Shown piece after piece: positions 45,840 through 58,092 of a stretch of DNA of 64,000 nucleotides. How positions within the stretch are numbered: the first letter of the stretch is position 1; every line of letters starts with the position of its first letter. Position numbers and translations under genes: made by a program. The stretch comes from Cephalotus follicularis (Eukaryota > Streptophyta > Magnoliopsida > Oxalidales > Cephalotaceae), in the NCBI GenBank assembly GCA_001972305.1, contig BDDD01001369.1:186001-250000 (forward strand). Direction: 5' to 3'. The notes beneath the pieces were generated by a model, which had not been told where the DNA came from, ran no database searches, and worked only from the letters and a program-made list of their open reading frames with translations.

Positions 45840-47374
45840 TGATTAAAAGACCGACCAAATGATCCGTAATGGCTAAGCGTTTGATCGAATGGACCGAAAG
45901 GCACAAGTATTGTCTGAATAGCTTCCATATCGAATAGTGGTTGATTGAGATAGAATATGAATGGTCATTGTGAATGGATAGTGTATGGATGTCTAGTGTA
46001 TCGTTATCGATCGTATAGTATCGTTAAGGACCGTTATTGAACAGATAGTGATCGTAAGGACCGTTGTTAAACGAATAGTGATCGTGTGACCCGCTATTGA
46101 TTAGATAGTGATCGAATGGATCGTTATTGATCAGACAGTAATCGTAAGGGTCGTTACTGAACGGTTAGTGATCGGATGGACTGTTATTAAATGGATGGGT
46201 ATTGCATGGATGCTCAAAATAGTTTGTGAATGAACTGATGTGACAGTTAACTACTTATATATGCTGGTATGGGATAGTATATGTATTTAGTCAAACACTT
46301 GATGTCAACTACATATGGAGTTTACCTCTACATTCCTAGTGGAGTGCTAAATGGGTGTGAATCATAAACGGATATGGATTGTAAGTAGATATGGACCGTA
46401 AACAGATATGAATTGTAATGGACATAGCACGGTCATGGATTGATATGGGATAAAAGGTTTTGGATGATGACATATGGTGGAGTTACTGATGACAGGTTGT
46501 GTTATGGCTTATATGGATATGATATGGCACTGTTCACATATTTTATGCTAGATATGCATCTCACATGATCGATATTATATATATATATATATCTGCTACA
46601 CCTCTATACACATTTATTGCTTATGATAATGGATATGAATTGTTCATACGATTTGTAAAGAGTGCCTTTTGTTTATAAACTAAATTGTATAGATTTATGA
46701 GACTTGTTATGTATAGGAGATGCTTTAAGAAATATGTTTATTCAGTTATCGACCTGCCGACATGTGGCAGTGCTTATGAAATATGTGTGTTGATGTATTA
46801 GATATGCATGAGTTCATACTTGAGAGTTTGGAATGATAATTCGGATTTAAATTGTGGTTTACTGAGGGCTGAGCCCATTTATAACTGGTGGTTCCTCCTT
46901 CGGGAGTGTGGATATAAATTGTGTTTTTCTTTACAGGGGGCATATGTCCGATAAACGAATACTACATGCCTAATTTTTGGGAGATTATAAGAGTTAGAAT
47001 GTACTCAATTGATTATTCAATGACATGATTATCTTTCGTATGTGTATGGTATTATTGGATATGATCAAACCTATTTTTGAGAGTATTGAAAGGATTGTAC
47101 TTCGAGTGGAAATGGTATATTTGATTTAGTTGTGATGTAGTCTGGTGCGGGCTGAACCCCAGCATGTAGATTGTGATGAGATATGAGAGTTGATCTCCAA
47201 ACATATAAACTGTGGTTTATCAGGTGGCATGGAGTCCGATAAACGAATACATCATACCCAATTTTCGAGAAATCCTAAGAGTATGGTTTGTAATGGTTAT
47301 CCATACTACTTTTAGATATTGTTTGAGGTTTTCGTTAATACGATATGGTGTGTTCCGTTGGGATAATATGTTTG
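45840..47374 (+). mobile_element. LTR fragment, host of the gypsy element at 47375
   Basis: It contains a 30-bp array (46011-46195), a TA microsatellite (46577-46591), the phrase CCTGCCGACATGTGGCAG (46751) shared with LTRs near 5020 and 11880, and a diverged duplication (about 46845-46990 and 47137-47290) ending TCCGATAAACGAATAC. Both ends are truncated or interrupted. Confidence 0.5.
46011..46195 (+). repeat. 30-bp tandem repeat, about 6 copies
   Basis: Units close to ATAGTGATCGTAAGGACC plus GTTATTGAACAG. They are diverged but in constant register. Confidence 0.85.
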
Positions 47375-49937
47375 TGTGACGACCTGAATTCCCTTTTGTA
47401 CTGTTTATGCATACATCGTACCGTATTGTACCGTACTGAACTGTATTGATTGAGGTATTTTTATACCTATTGATATTGTATTGATCATATGCATGTATAG
47501 TCAGGATTCTGGGCTGAGTTTCGGAGAGTTGGTCGAATTGACTATATAAGTCAATTTCTCACTCTTATCTCTTCATTCTCCACTCTTCTCCCTCTCTCTA
47601 TCCTTCTCCCTCTCTCTCTCTCTCTAGCTAGAGCCTCCATCTTCATCCCTTGCAGCCAGAATTGCATCTCCATCGACAAGGACAGTGATTACAAGTGGTG
47701 GCTTACCAATTGAACAAGAAAGTAGCGGATTATTGGGCGATTTCAGCCGATTGATCGATCGTTAGCTCACCTTTTGAAGCTTCAGTGAAAGGTAGGACTT
47801 CTTTACTGAATTACCTACTGCTTTATTGATTGATTGATTGAATTGCATGATTGAATGACTGATTGAATGATTGAATTGAGTGTATTGAGTGAAATTAGGG
47901 TTTTTAGGGTTTTTTAGTAAATCCTTGACCTAATTGTTAATAGAAAGATTGAAATGTTAAATTGAAGGTTGTAACTAGTTTTACTAACCTTAAAGAACGA
48001 TTTTTAACCCTTGGTTTCTTAAAGAATGGATTTGATTGGATTTTGGCTTGAAATTTGCTAGTTTTCTACAGAAAAAAATCGACCTTTCCCAGCAAAGACG
48101 TCGATCCCTTTGCCCATGGGCATCGATGTCTTTCACTTTGGGATGCAGCCTCCTTGTTTTCGCAGCAAAGACATCGACGTCTTTGAAAGACGTCGACGTC
48201 TTTTGCTTGAGATGCCTTTCCTCAGAGAAGGCGTCGACGCTAGACATCGATGCGCATTCCCAGACCATTTTCATTGAAACGCATCGACGTCTTTGTCCAA
48301 GGACATCGACGTCTTCGGCCAAATTGAGAAAGACATCGATGTCTTTGAAAGCATCGACGTCTTTCTACCATTTTCAAAAGCATGCCTTGATACGCATCGA
48401 CGTCTTTTGTTAAAGACATCGACGCCTTTCGGGCAGAGTGGAATTTTCAACTGTTAAAGTTGGTTTTTCAACCCTTTTCACATTGCCGCTTGACCGGAAC
48501 CTCACTTGAGGTATTCAAGCGTTTAAAACACAGTTTTCAATGGTTTTCAAATATCGAATTGATAGAATGATAGAGTGACAGCTTGGGCCATAGGTGACGA
48601 CTCAGTGACTCTCATTGACCAAATAGATGTTCATTCCTATTTCGTCGATTTGAATGTCACCGCCTAGCGGCTACCGATTGATTGTTTGGGTCATAGGTGT
48701 TGTTGTGAGTCTAAGTCGGTAAAATGGACGCACGTTCCCATCCCTCCATTAGGCACCACCACTTATTGACTCTGCTTCGACATTGTATTGATACATTGAT
48801 CGATTGCTTGAGTCATGAGTGTTGTTGTGAGTCTAAGTCGGTACGATGGACGCACGTTCCCATTTCTCCATTAGACACCACCACTTATTGACTTTACTTA
48901 CATTGTATTGACTTGATTGATTTATTGTATTGTATGGATCCTATAGAGCGACCTTGTGGTTTACGTCGGCATGTTAGGTTGACTTTGTCCACCTATTCCG
49001 TCGATCGTTTCTTTTACTGTATTGTTATACTGGCGAGCATGTGCTGACGAGCACGATTGATTGACGATTGACGCTCGCTGAGGGCCGTAGCTCCCTAACG
49101 GCATCAGTAGCTCCCTCAGCTGTAGCTCATCGAGATTGTATTGGCCCAGCCATAGACTGGAAGATCTATGCGTTCCAGACCTGATCAGTCTGAGAACCGT
49201 AGATAGATCTCCCACCCTTTTCGAAGGACTACCTTCCGTGGGATTGATCACTGCTAACTGATTGACACTGAATTGACATTGGTCGCACACTCTATAGGAT
49301 ATTGATTGATTGATTGGGTGTTTCATACACCGCCATTGAGTGTCTGCCATTGTATTGATTGTTTATTAGAGATCCTATCCGTATGCTCTGTTATGGGCTA
49401 TTGTCATACGGGTAGTCTGATCGCCAATTGTACATGCACATTTGCCATGTCATGCATTGATATTGTACACCGCACATTGATATTGTATTGATTATCACCG
49501 ATATTGCACATTATACATGCATACATGCTGCATGGGGTTTCTGCTTAGCCAGTGTGGCTAACCCCATCCTTCGGGGTGGGGCTGTGTTGTACCTTTGTGT
49601 GCGGCATAGGTAGGGCAGCAGGTAGCAGTGGACAGAAGGACTGAAGACCGTTGATCACATGACTGCTTGGGTACCGCGGAGCTGATAAAGATATTGTAGT
49701 GAAGGATGGAAATGTATTGCATTGTAATACTGTATTGAAAGATTGATAATGTATTGTAAAAGATTTGTATTGTATTGCATCGTATGAATGGATTAGTGTA
49801 TTGTATCTTTCGCAGATGATATGTATTGCAAAGTTTTAAAGTTTTCCGCATTTTTATATTGCTAGTCCCGACCATTGTATTGTATATTGGATTGAGAGTA
49901 ATGCCAGGTGTCCGCCCTGCGGGCGCGGGGTGTTACA
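47375..49937 (+). repeat. 5' LTR (2563 bp)
   Basis: Starts TGTGACGACCTGAATTCCC, ends GCGCGGGGTGTTACA. TATA box ACTATATAAG at 47541-47550, then CT-rich leader, palindrome cluster 48077-48430, duplicated block (48690-48760 and 48815-48890), hairpin ACCCCATCCTTCGGGGTGGGG (49561-49581). Confidence 0.93.
48077..48430. repeat. Cluster of AAAGACATCGACGTCTTT palindromes
   Basis: About fifteen TCGA cores. AAAGACATCGACGTCTTTGA is followed at once by AAGACGTCGACGTCTTTTG. Most copies here have ATCGAC or GTCGAC, while the sister LTR at 18902 mostly has ATCGAT, so the cluster drifts toward alternative palindromes. Confidence 0.9.
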
Positions 49938-49940
49938 GTA

Positions 49941-49953
49941 TGGTATCGGAGAC
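49941..49953 (+). other. Primer binding site (tRNA-Met, variant)
   Basis: TGGTATCGGAGAC, four bases after the LTR; one or two mismatches to the usual TGGTATCAGAGC. Confidence 0.7.
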
Positions 49954-50084
49954 ATTGGTCGGCCTGCTAGCTAAGTATATAAATGCGTTGATTGAGATTG
50001 ACTGAATGGATTTGCATGATATGTGCTCTTGCTTATTCATGCTATTGTTATTGGAAAAGAGATTGATATTGGAATTGAAAGTGA

Positions 50085-51176
50085 TTGCATCTGATCATCC
50101 CGTTATTGAGTCGTTTCCTAAAGTTGTGGCCTCCAGCATTTGTAGGACTCCCTGATCCTACCCTTACTGAGTATTGGCTAACCCATCTGGAAAAGATCTT
50201 TGAGGTCATGGGATGTGATGATGAACAGAAACTGGTATTGGCAGTGTATATGCTCCAAGGAGAAGCCGAGCACTGGTGGGCTATGGTTAATACAGATTGA
50301 ACAAGGAATGGTACAGTCCGCTCTTGGGATGCCTTCAAAAGAGAATTCTATTCAAGGTACTACCCTCAGGTAGAGATAGACAGAAGAGAGATTGAATTTG
50401 CTAACTTGGTGCAAGGGAGCATGACAGTAGCTGAGTACGAGGCGAGATTCACACAGTTAGCCCGATCCGCCCTGTACTTAGTGGAAAACCAAGAGCGTAG
50501 AGCAAAGAAGTTCCTTCGGGGACTGAGATTGGATTTGAGGAGGCAGCTGACCCTCTTCGGGTTGACCTCCATATCGGATATTTCTTCCCGAGCTATGCAG
50601 CTTGAGGATAATGCAGCTGAGCCTAAACTGATGAGGAATGTAGCCCGTACCAGGCCTACTCCTTCTTCTTGGCAGAGTGGTAGTGACAGTGGTAGTGCTA
50701 AATCACAGAAGACTGATAGTAGCCCCTCACCTGGTTCTCAGGGTAGTAATCGGGATAGCGGGAAACCATCCCATTCTCGGAGGAGAGGCAGATCGAGGAA
50801 CGCACGCCGAGGAGACCGATCTTCAGCACCTAGTCAGGGTGCGCCCTCCAGATTTTCTGGGAGCGGTAATCAGAGTGCTACGGTTCCTTGTGTGCATTGT
50901 TAGAAGACCAACCATACTTCTGAGAATTGTAGATGGTTCTTGGGCCATTGCCTCGTTTGTGGTGGTCCCGACCACATTGCTAGAGATTGTCCTCGGAGTT
51001 CTCGTCCTAGAGGATTTGATCAGACACAGCGGGCACCGCCTCCACCGGGACCGACAGCTAGTGTACCGTCTTCTTCCCGTGGGACTTCGCAGTCCAGGGG
51101 GAAGCAACCTATGAGTTCTGCCCCGAAGTTCAGGCTAGAGTGTTTGCTATGGAACCGAGTGCTGCAGCAGGGTTAG
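50085..51176 (+). pseudogene. Gypsy gag pseudogene
   Basis: Frames show DPTLTEYWLTHLEKIFEVMG then CDDEQKLVLAVYMLQGEAEH and WW, a stop (TGA, about 50298), WDAFKREFYSRYYPQVEIDR, MTVAEYEARFTQLARSALYL, RRAKKFLRGLRLDLRRQL, then a Ser/Arg-rich linker and two CCHC-like knuckles; the first (C-V-H-C) is broken by a TAG (50901), the second is C-L-V-C-G-G-P-D-H-I-A-R-D-C. This is a standard Ty3/gypsy gag (PF03732-type). Two nonsense codons and frame changes make it non-functional. Confidence 0.88.
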
Positions 51177-51355
51177 ATGTTGTGATTGGAGGTACCATTC
51201 GACTCTTTCAGCTTCCAGCGTGGGTTCTTATTGATCCGGGTTCATCCCATTCATTCATTGCATTGCATTTTGTCTCCCATGTGGGTTGAGACCCGACTAC
51301 CTTCCTTTCTTTATGGAGGTATCCACACCTCTCGGTGAGTCAGCGACCACCGCCA
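51130..51355 (+). pseudogene. Gypsy protease, N-terminal part
   Basis: One frame reads LPAWVLIDPGSSHSFIALHF then VSHVG and a stop. D-P-G replaces the common D-S/T-G at the protease site, a variant found in some plant gypsy lineages. The frame is cut at 51355 within the shared text CCATGTGC by the copia LTR. Confidence 0.75.
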
Positions 51356-53022
51356 TGTGCATTTCTCCTCTGCCCAAAAACGCATGAGTCGTGTGTTATA
51401 AGATGAAGAAAAGGGAGAGATGGGAGAGAGTGTGAGAGAGATTAAGAAAGAGATTTTAAAAAATCATTTTTTGACTTAAAGAAAAGTTTTGACTTAATTA
51501 AAATTAAGTCTCTCTCTCTTATTTCTCTTTTCTCTTTTAATTAAAATCTCTTTCAATTTTAATTTTGATTCTCCTTTCTCCTTTAATTAAAATCTCTTTC
51601 AAATTTAATTTTGTTTCTCATACATGTTTAATAATTCTCTCAATTAATTAAACATGTTTCTCTCTTTGATGATTTAATTAAATTCTCTCACTTTAAATAA
51701 TTAAAGACCCTCTCTTTAATTAATTTAATTAAAATTATATCATGCTCCGGCTTGTAAAAATCTCTTGATATATTAAGATGATAATTAGTGGAACGAAAAA
51801 CAAATCACTAATGTCAAAATAATATATACTAGTTAAAAAACTAGATTTACCACCAAGCGAGCATGTGTGCAGCATGCGTCACTTTTCCAATAATCAGGCG
51901 GGACCCAAAAGCCCGGTAGATTTTCGAGGCGATGATAAATTTCTCAGAACATTCCGAAGTTCTGGTATGACTATCCAGCTAATAGCCTCAGTGTGATCTA
52001 TAATCACCCCCGAATCCGAGGACCAAAAAGTACCACGTCTATCATTCGTTAATCGGTTCCCTGGTACTTTATCATTGTCATCGGTTTGCGTGCCGCGTAT
52101 CCTTCATCATCTCGGCTCTGACCGCAGACTGGGGTTGGGATAAATGTCACCCCTAGGTAAAACCATGACAACTATAATTCTATGAACGCACTGAGACTAT
52201 GGGAGATATCCCCGGAAACCTCTTGTTCCCAATCTCCCAGTGCCTGGCCAGGACTTTAAGTCTTCAACAGTCACAGATGTTGTAGAGCCTATAACCCTCA
52301 ACACGGGTGTGACGATCCCATCTTGCGCACTCGCCCACACATCTCAATGCAGCTCCCACAAGGCCCAAAGACAACCCCTTTTCCAGCACGTGGCTAGTGC
52401 ATAGGAAAGCGAAAATCAAATCCAAGTAGTTACTACACAACATATGCCAGCCGCTTAGGTTTAACGATACAACGTAAATCACATGTGATCTACTAGTCAC
52501 CTTTGACTAAGCACTACCACGACAATAGGAACTCTATTGACAGAGGTGTCGACTCTCCAAATAGATAACCTATGGTGGGTCGGTTCAGTGTCGTGCCTTC
52601 GCACGTACCCTGCATCAGCTTTAAGGTAAAACCCAAATGGCAATGAGATAATCCATCCCCCTTTACCATTCGGAGCAAGCATAACACGGCAAGTCTTTGC
52701 GGTTCATCAATTTCCCTAAGAAAGTGAACCTATGACTTGGAACTTTTGTCACAAAGGAGTAAGGATCTCATTCTCATAACCTCTTAGGCACGAGATCCAA
52801 CCCTTTACGGACAGGGCGCTATATGTGTATTCTGTTGACATGGTAATCAACTGATCCGTAGAGATGGTTTAGGATTCTACATATAGCAAGATGCCAATCT
52901 TTTATTGAATATGTACAATAGAACATGAATGGAACTAAGAATGTCGATTCAAGAGTGTGTCATATGTCAACAACATATGTCTGCAGCCTTCTCGTGGCTT
53001 GCAGGGACACCCTAATCTAACA
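51356..53022 (-). repeat. Copia 3' LTR, truncated (1667 bp)
   Basis: Starts (minus) TGTTAGATTAGGGTGTCCC right after the polypurine tract. It matches 59117-60830 of the 5' LTR over its whole length but has two 46-bp AATTAAAATCTC units where the 5' LTR has three. Confidence 0.9.
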
Positions 53023-54500
53023 ATCTCCCACTTGGCCCTCCAGCCACGAAGACCTCCAGCCTAAGCATATCACACTCTAGCACTGCTCATGGCCTTGATC
53101 AGTGGGTCTGTTAAGTTCGCTTCTCATGCGACTCTCTCTATGGTGACATCTACTCTTATGATGTCTCCTATATTTCCTCAATAACATCTCTTTCGAAACG
53201 TTACATTCATCTATGATCTCCACGATCAAATGATACCGTTGCTGTATATGTTTGGGCGGTAATGAGACCCGGGTTCCAAGGTTTGTGCAAAGCCCCATCA
53301 TCGTCCCTATGCTGCACAACTGGAAAATGATGGAAGGAACCTCATAAAGTTCCACAATGAACATCCGCAGCCAAACCAGCTACCATAACCGGTATCACAG
53401 GTTGCACATACTTTTATTCTCTGGTGAAGTCTGCAGTCCTTGACTGCCACAAACTCCTCCCACTCACACAGCACTTCCATTCAGGATCAACACATATGCT
53501 GAAATGAATTTGTGATCATCCGGATCACAATTGAAACTAGAGTTAACCTAACTCTTACATCTCAATTTACTATATTCTCCATGTGTCAAGAAATAATCAT
53601 GAGTCTTTCACAGGCATTATGTCCTCTTGACTATGTCCCAATGCCTCTTACAGGGACTGGACTGAAATCGACTAGCCAAACCCTTAGGCATATCGAAATC
53701 AGGCCTAGTACGAAGTATGGCATACATGATGGAGCCTATTGTTGAAGCATAAGGTTTCCTATTCATGCGTGTCCTCTTCTCATAAGTCTTAGAAGACATC
53801 CTCTTAGAAAGGTGAATTCCTTGGCTAATTGGCAGTAAGCCATATATGGAATTCATTCCATACCATTTCAGCACTCTGCTGATGTACTGGCTTTGGGAAA
53901 GTCCAAGCAATCTACTCGATCTACTCTTTAGATCTTCATTCTCTAAAATGTAGAAAGCCTCTCCCAAATCCTTTACGGAGAAGTTCTTGCTTAACTGTAC
54001 TTCAACATATCTACATCATTCTCTATGTGTAGTACGTCTTCTACATATAGCGTCAAGAAAGTGATTTCTGGGTTATCCTGTTTCCGGTAGACATAAGGCT
54101 TATCCATATATTTGATGAAATCAAAATGGATATTTCAGCTACGGGATGCTTGCTTAAGGTTGTAGACCTAGGGAGCTTGCATCTCTTGTGCTAATGCTCT
54201 TCGGATGTAAACCCCTCGGTTTGGGACATAAAGATGTCCTCTTCAAGATAGTCACTCTTGCAGACTGTGACATCCATTTGTCATAGAACATTATCACAAT
54301 GAGCGGTAAAAGCAAGCATAATTTGAATGGACTAAAGCATTGCAACTGGTCAGAAAGTTCTCAGTATACAGACCTCTTGTCTTAGTGTATATCCTTTCGC
54401 GACCAACTGCGCTTTAAAAAGGTTTCAACCTTTACGATTTACGCCAATCTTCCTCTTGAAGATTTACTTGCATCTGATAGGTTTTAAGCCTTCGGGTGTG
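53023..54500 (-). pseudogene. Copia reverse transcriptase and RNase H pseudogene
   Basis: The minus-strand block 53967-53617 reads GEAFYILENEDLKSRSSRLL, GLSQSQYISRVLKWYGMNS, then GIHLSKRMSSKT and YASTIGSIMYAILRTRPDF, the C-terminal part of copia RT. The RNase H end follows (KHIQQRYHLIVEIIDECNVS, about 53250). Upstream (54350-54000) are remnants of the block around MDVxxxFLNGxLEEDIxMxQPEGF, here as VTILKRTS and EGFTSEE in different frames. Many frameshifts. The family resembles the copia lineage whose polypurine tract reads AAGTGGGAGATTGTTAG. Confidence 0.82.
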
Positions 54501-55545
54501 TATACCAAGTCCCTCACTTGGTAGGCGTATATGGAGTCCTTTTCGGATTTCATGATCTCTTATCATGTCCTAGAATTAGTGCTCTTCACTATTTCCTTGT
54601 AGCTGACAGACTCGTCATCACGCTGACGTTAGGTTCATCAGTGCCTTAATGAGAAAACCTCAATTCTCAGGCATTGTCAAAAACCTTTGCCTGATCTCCT
54701 CGCTAGAGGAGAGCCTTACCGAGACTCTATCTCAGATTGGGATCATTTCCCAATTATGTCTTTAGAAGAATAAACTTCTAGTTCCTTATCATCCTGTGGG
54801 TTTCTACCTTGTGGAAACTCTCTTTGTTTCACCTAACTCCCACTGCTTCCTGCAATAAGGTATTCCTCTCTAGGAGTTTTGCAGTACGCGAAATAAAACC
54901 ATATTTGTTCGCAGGGATGGTAGAAGTAATATCCTAAGCACATCTTCGAATATTCCACAAACCGGCAACGTCTCAATCGTGCCTCCAGCTTAGAAGGTTT
55001 TCGCCTTCTTATATAAACTGGACAACCTTAACCCTCAAACGGTTTAGGCTGGGTTTCCTCCATTTAGGATCTCCATGATCATATGATATCCTCTCGATAT
55101 CAGAGGGAACGGATTTCAAAGGAATCCAGATTAGGATATGCTCTGCCAACTGCAGTGCATTACCCAGAAAAAACTTTGGAAGATGTATAAAAGACATAAT
55201 GGACCTTACCATTATTTACTTCTAGTCATAAATCCATGACTCTTTCTTAGGATTTTAGACTTGTTTTCCTCTTGAAACACTTACCCAAAATTGTGATAAA
55301 ACACCGATGATGGTATTGAAGTAGTCAAAATCTCCATTTGCATTAACCGATATTGGTTCACTACCGTCGGTGTGGACTTAACCTAATATGTCCATCGTCC
55401 TATCTCCTTGCACGGAGAAGGGAGATTTGGTCATCACACCAATCACACATGGTGCACAAGTTGGAGAGGACCACACGTCCTGGATGTCCTCATAGATCAT
55501 CCTTAACCATTGTGTTTTCCTAGCATCTCTAGGATGACCTAATCA
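54501..55545 (-). pseudogene. Copia integrase pseudogene
   Basis: The block at 55212-55009 reads MSFIHLPKFFLGNALQLAEH, ILIWIPLKSVPS and WRKPSLNRLRVKV, corresponding to the integrase block (LPxxFWGxAxxxAxYILNxxPSKxV, KPSLxxLRVxGC). Upstream (about 55530-55380) are remnants of the CxxCxxGKMTKSPF and LGLIHTDVxGP motifs (CVIGVMTKSPF, HTDGSEPIS). Frameshifts and stops throughout. Confidence 0.7.
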
Positions 55546-56550
55546 ACAATGCAATAATAATGAAATATTTATATCTTTTATTAATTTGTTCCTTTGAATT
55601 GTTAATATAATGTTATGGTAATTGTATAAGACGTATATCTCTTTAGTCCACGTGCCTCTTGCACTAACTAGAACATTGAAATGTATAAGACTAAGAATTT
55701 ATACCATAAAATTTGAGCTTCCAGCTCATCTTATACATATATCACATAGAAACAAAATTCCATACAATGTTGTTTATATACAGAGATCAAATCTTTATTA
55801 CATAATCATTTACAAAAATATACAATTCATAAACACCAACTACATAGGCGTGAATCCTCGATGCATCACCATGGCGCCAGTCCATAGCTTTACCAGCTCT
55901 CTTAGCTATCTATCTCTCAGCCACCTGTAAAGAGTTACAAATGTTAGTCTCACAATCTGAGCCAACTACTCAAATTGAACTTACATTGTAAACTAGATAA
56001 AACATGAAAGTACCTAACCATAAGGTATTTTCTGCTTTGGACTATAGGAATAGATTATATCTCTTCCAATTGCCTTAGCTTCCCACAATGGAAGTAGGCA
56101 AACTCCATCTAAAACTTTTGATCCTTTCTAGAATGGAATCCCTTTGCACTAATTGCCTCTTCCTTGGGTTTTCACCCTTGAAACTTAGATTCACTTAATC
56201 TATCTCCCCTTGAGATTATTCAAGTAGGAAATCGAGACATCACTAACGATCATGACCTCTCTTGGTCAAAATCCACCTTTACAGTCCTCGACTGGGTGCC
56301 ATACAACTCCTCGGGTTGTGTAAGCATGACACACAAGGTTTGTGAGTGCATAACCCGATCATGCGAAATTGTGGGAACATGCCAACAATTGATAGGGTAC
56401 GAGCTTGATAATCGTCGTCCCACCATTAAGCCCCTATGGCCTTGTGATGGTCGGATACATCGTTCACTAGCTCGGGATTATCTCAGTCATGACATAAGCG
56501 ACTCTCATGCTCGTGAGAATATTATGCTAAACGTGTTTCCATTCAGTGAA
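55546..56550. other. Unexplained AT-rich segment in the copia interior
   Basis: The gag, protease and integrase start would be expected here, but nothing like them is visible. Short open frames (55622-55930, 56296-56589) have no family resemblance. A replaced or inserted segment is likely. Confidence 0.4.
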
Positions 56551-58078
56551 ATACGGATGTTCAAGTTTAGGAGTGTTAAACGTGTTTGATATTGTTTGTA
56601 CTGTTTGCCAATTTGAGTATATAATCAAGTATGTGAAATCTAGCAACCTATATGAGGAAAAAAAGAGAGAGAATATTAACAGGTCATTCTATTTATGTTA
56701 TTACCATAATCCTTGGTCTTTTGTAATTATGGCTCATCCCACTATTCTAATCGTATCCCACACCTCCAATGTGGAACTCGAGAAGCCTCTTGTCTCCTAG
56801 TGGGGATCAGAATCTATCTCTCTTTATCATGACCCCAGCTGTGTGCATGAAACGCCACAATATAAAGATAGTTAGACATGAGTGCCCATTTACATTAGGA
56901 CCTCTTGCCCTCAGTGTAAGATCCGATACAAGTTCCGGCCTCACGACCTATACAATCCACAACCGTGTGTTGTGCCAATAGTATGAACTCGGTATAAGTC
57001 CGAACCCACAATCCTCAAAGAAATGAACCTGTTTTGTTACCCACAAGGGAGCTTGTCAAAGTTTCAAAACATGATTATTTCCTTCCAGTGCACCCCACAC
57101 TGAAATTGAATAGAAATGGTCATACGGGGGACCTCTGCGGTGGGTAGTGCTATTCCCAATATGTCCACACCATTCAACGAAAATTATGGAAGGCCAACAA
57201 CGGGGCAACCATATGCCCCACCGCTTATGGACTTATTATTTCACAAGTTGGAGGAATTTGGTCTCATCAAATTTTTATATATTACCATGCCGTTAATTAG
57301 ATTGATTTTGTCTTCCAATCCAATTGAGCGGCTTAGCATGCTTGATGTGTTTGGATTGTTTGCAAAAAGAAAACATCCATCTCATGCAACCTATTTCCCA
57401 CTTAGAAAAAAATATGGCCTGGCCAGAGACTAAATCTATGAGTGATCACACATGCCAATGTGACCACTTGATCTCCTAGGTGAATTATTTAAAACTACTT
57501 TATTACAAAAATGCACCACGCATATATGGTCTTCACTTGGTCTTGTAACTTCCTTTATCTTCCTCTACTAGCTCCTTTGTTATTCTTCTCTTCTTTGTTT
57601 ACAAAAAGAAATTTCTCAAAATACATTTAAAAAAAATAAAGAACATAATACAAATTGGAGGGAGAGGGAGAATAATACAAATAAGGAATCAATGGTGCTC
57701 GTAGGCAACCAAATTACAGACCAAATAAAAGCACAATTTAACAAAGCAAATTAAACCATCCACAAAAGAAATCAAAAGCTAGGTCCAGTCCCATAACCAG
57801 CCATCATGCATAAGACATTTAAAATCTACATCCACTATAGACTTTAAATAAACACAAGTAATTTCAATTTCCGATGGCCAATTGAAATAATTCCATAAGT
57901 CCGCCGACACTCCAGTAAACCCCCCACTAGATTTTTTAAAACCTGGTCTCTTGAAAAATAATAATTTATTTTATAAAACAACCATGGGAAGGGAATTAAA
58001 CCAGAATTTCAGGTACTTTAATTATTTCAAAATTGCCACCAAAACCGAAATTAAAGTCCAATTTAAATTAGACGGATC
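56551..58078 (-). other. Copia leader region
   Basis: About 57430-56900 matches the leader of the plus-strand copia element (40690-41330), for example the shared CTTATACCGAGTTCATA-type text. No gene. Confidence 0.55.
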
Positions 58079-58090
58079 GCTCTGATACCA
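58079..58090 (-). other. Primer binding site (tRNA-Met)
   Basis: TGGTATCAGAGC on the minus strand, two bases after the 5' LTR end (TTTCCAACA). Confidence 0.88.
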
Positions 58091-58092
58091 CT

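Larger units (their letters stand above)
47375..51355 (+). mobile_element. 5' part of a gypsy element (LTR, gag, protease)
   Basis: LTR (47375-49937), primer binding site, gag pseudogene and the start of protease are in order; the rest is cut off at 51355 by a copia LTR. The 5 bp before the LTR are GTTTG; the matching copy is lost with the 3' end. The same family is present as a solo LTR (18902-21238) and as an inverted, interrupted LTR (60831-63790). Confidence 0.88.
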
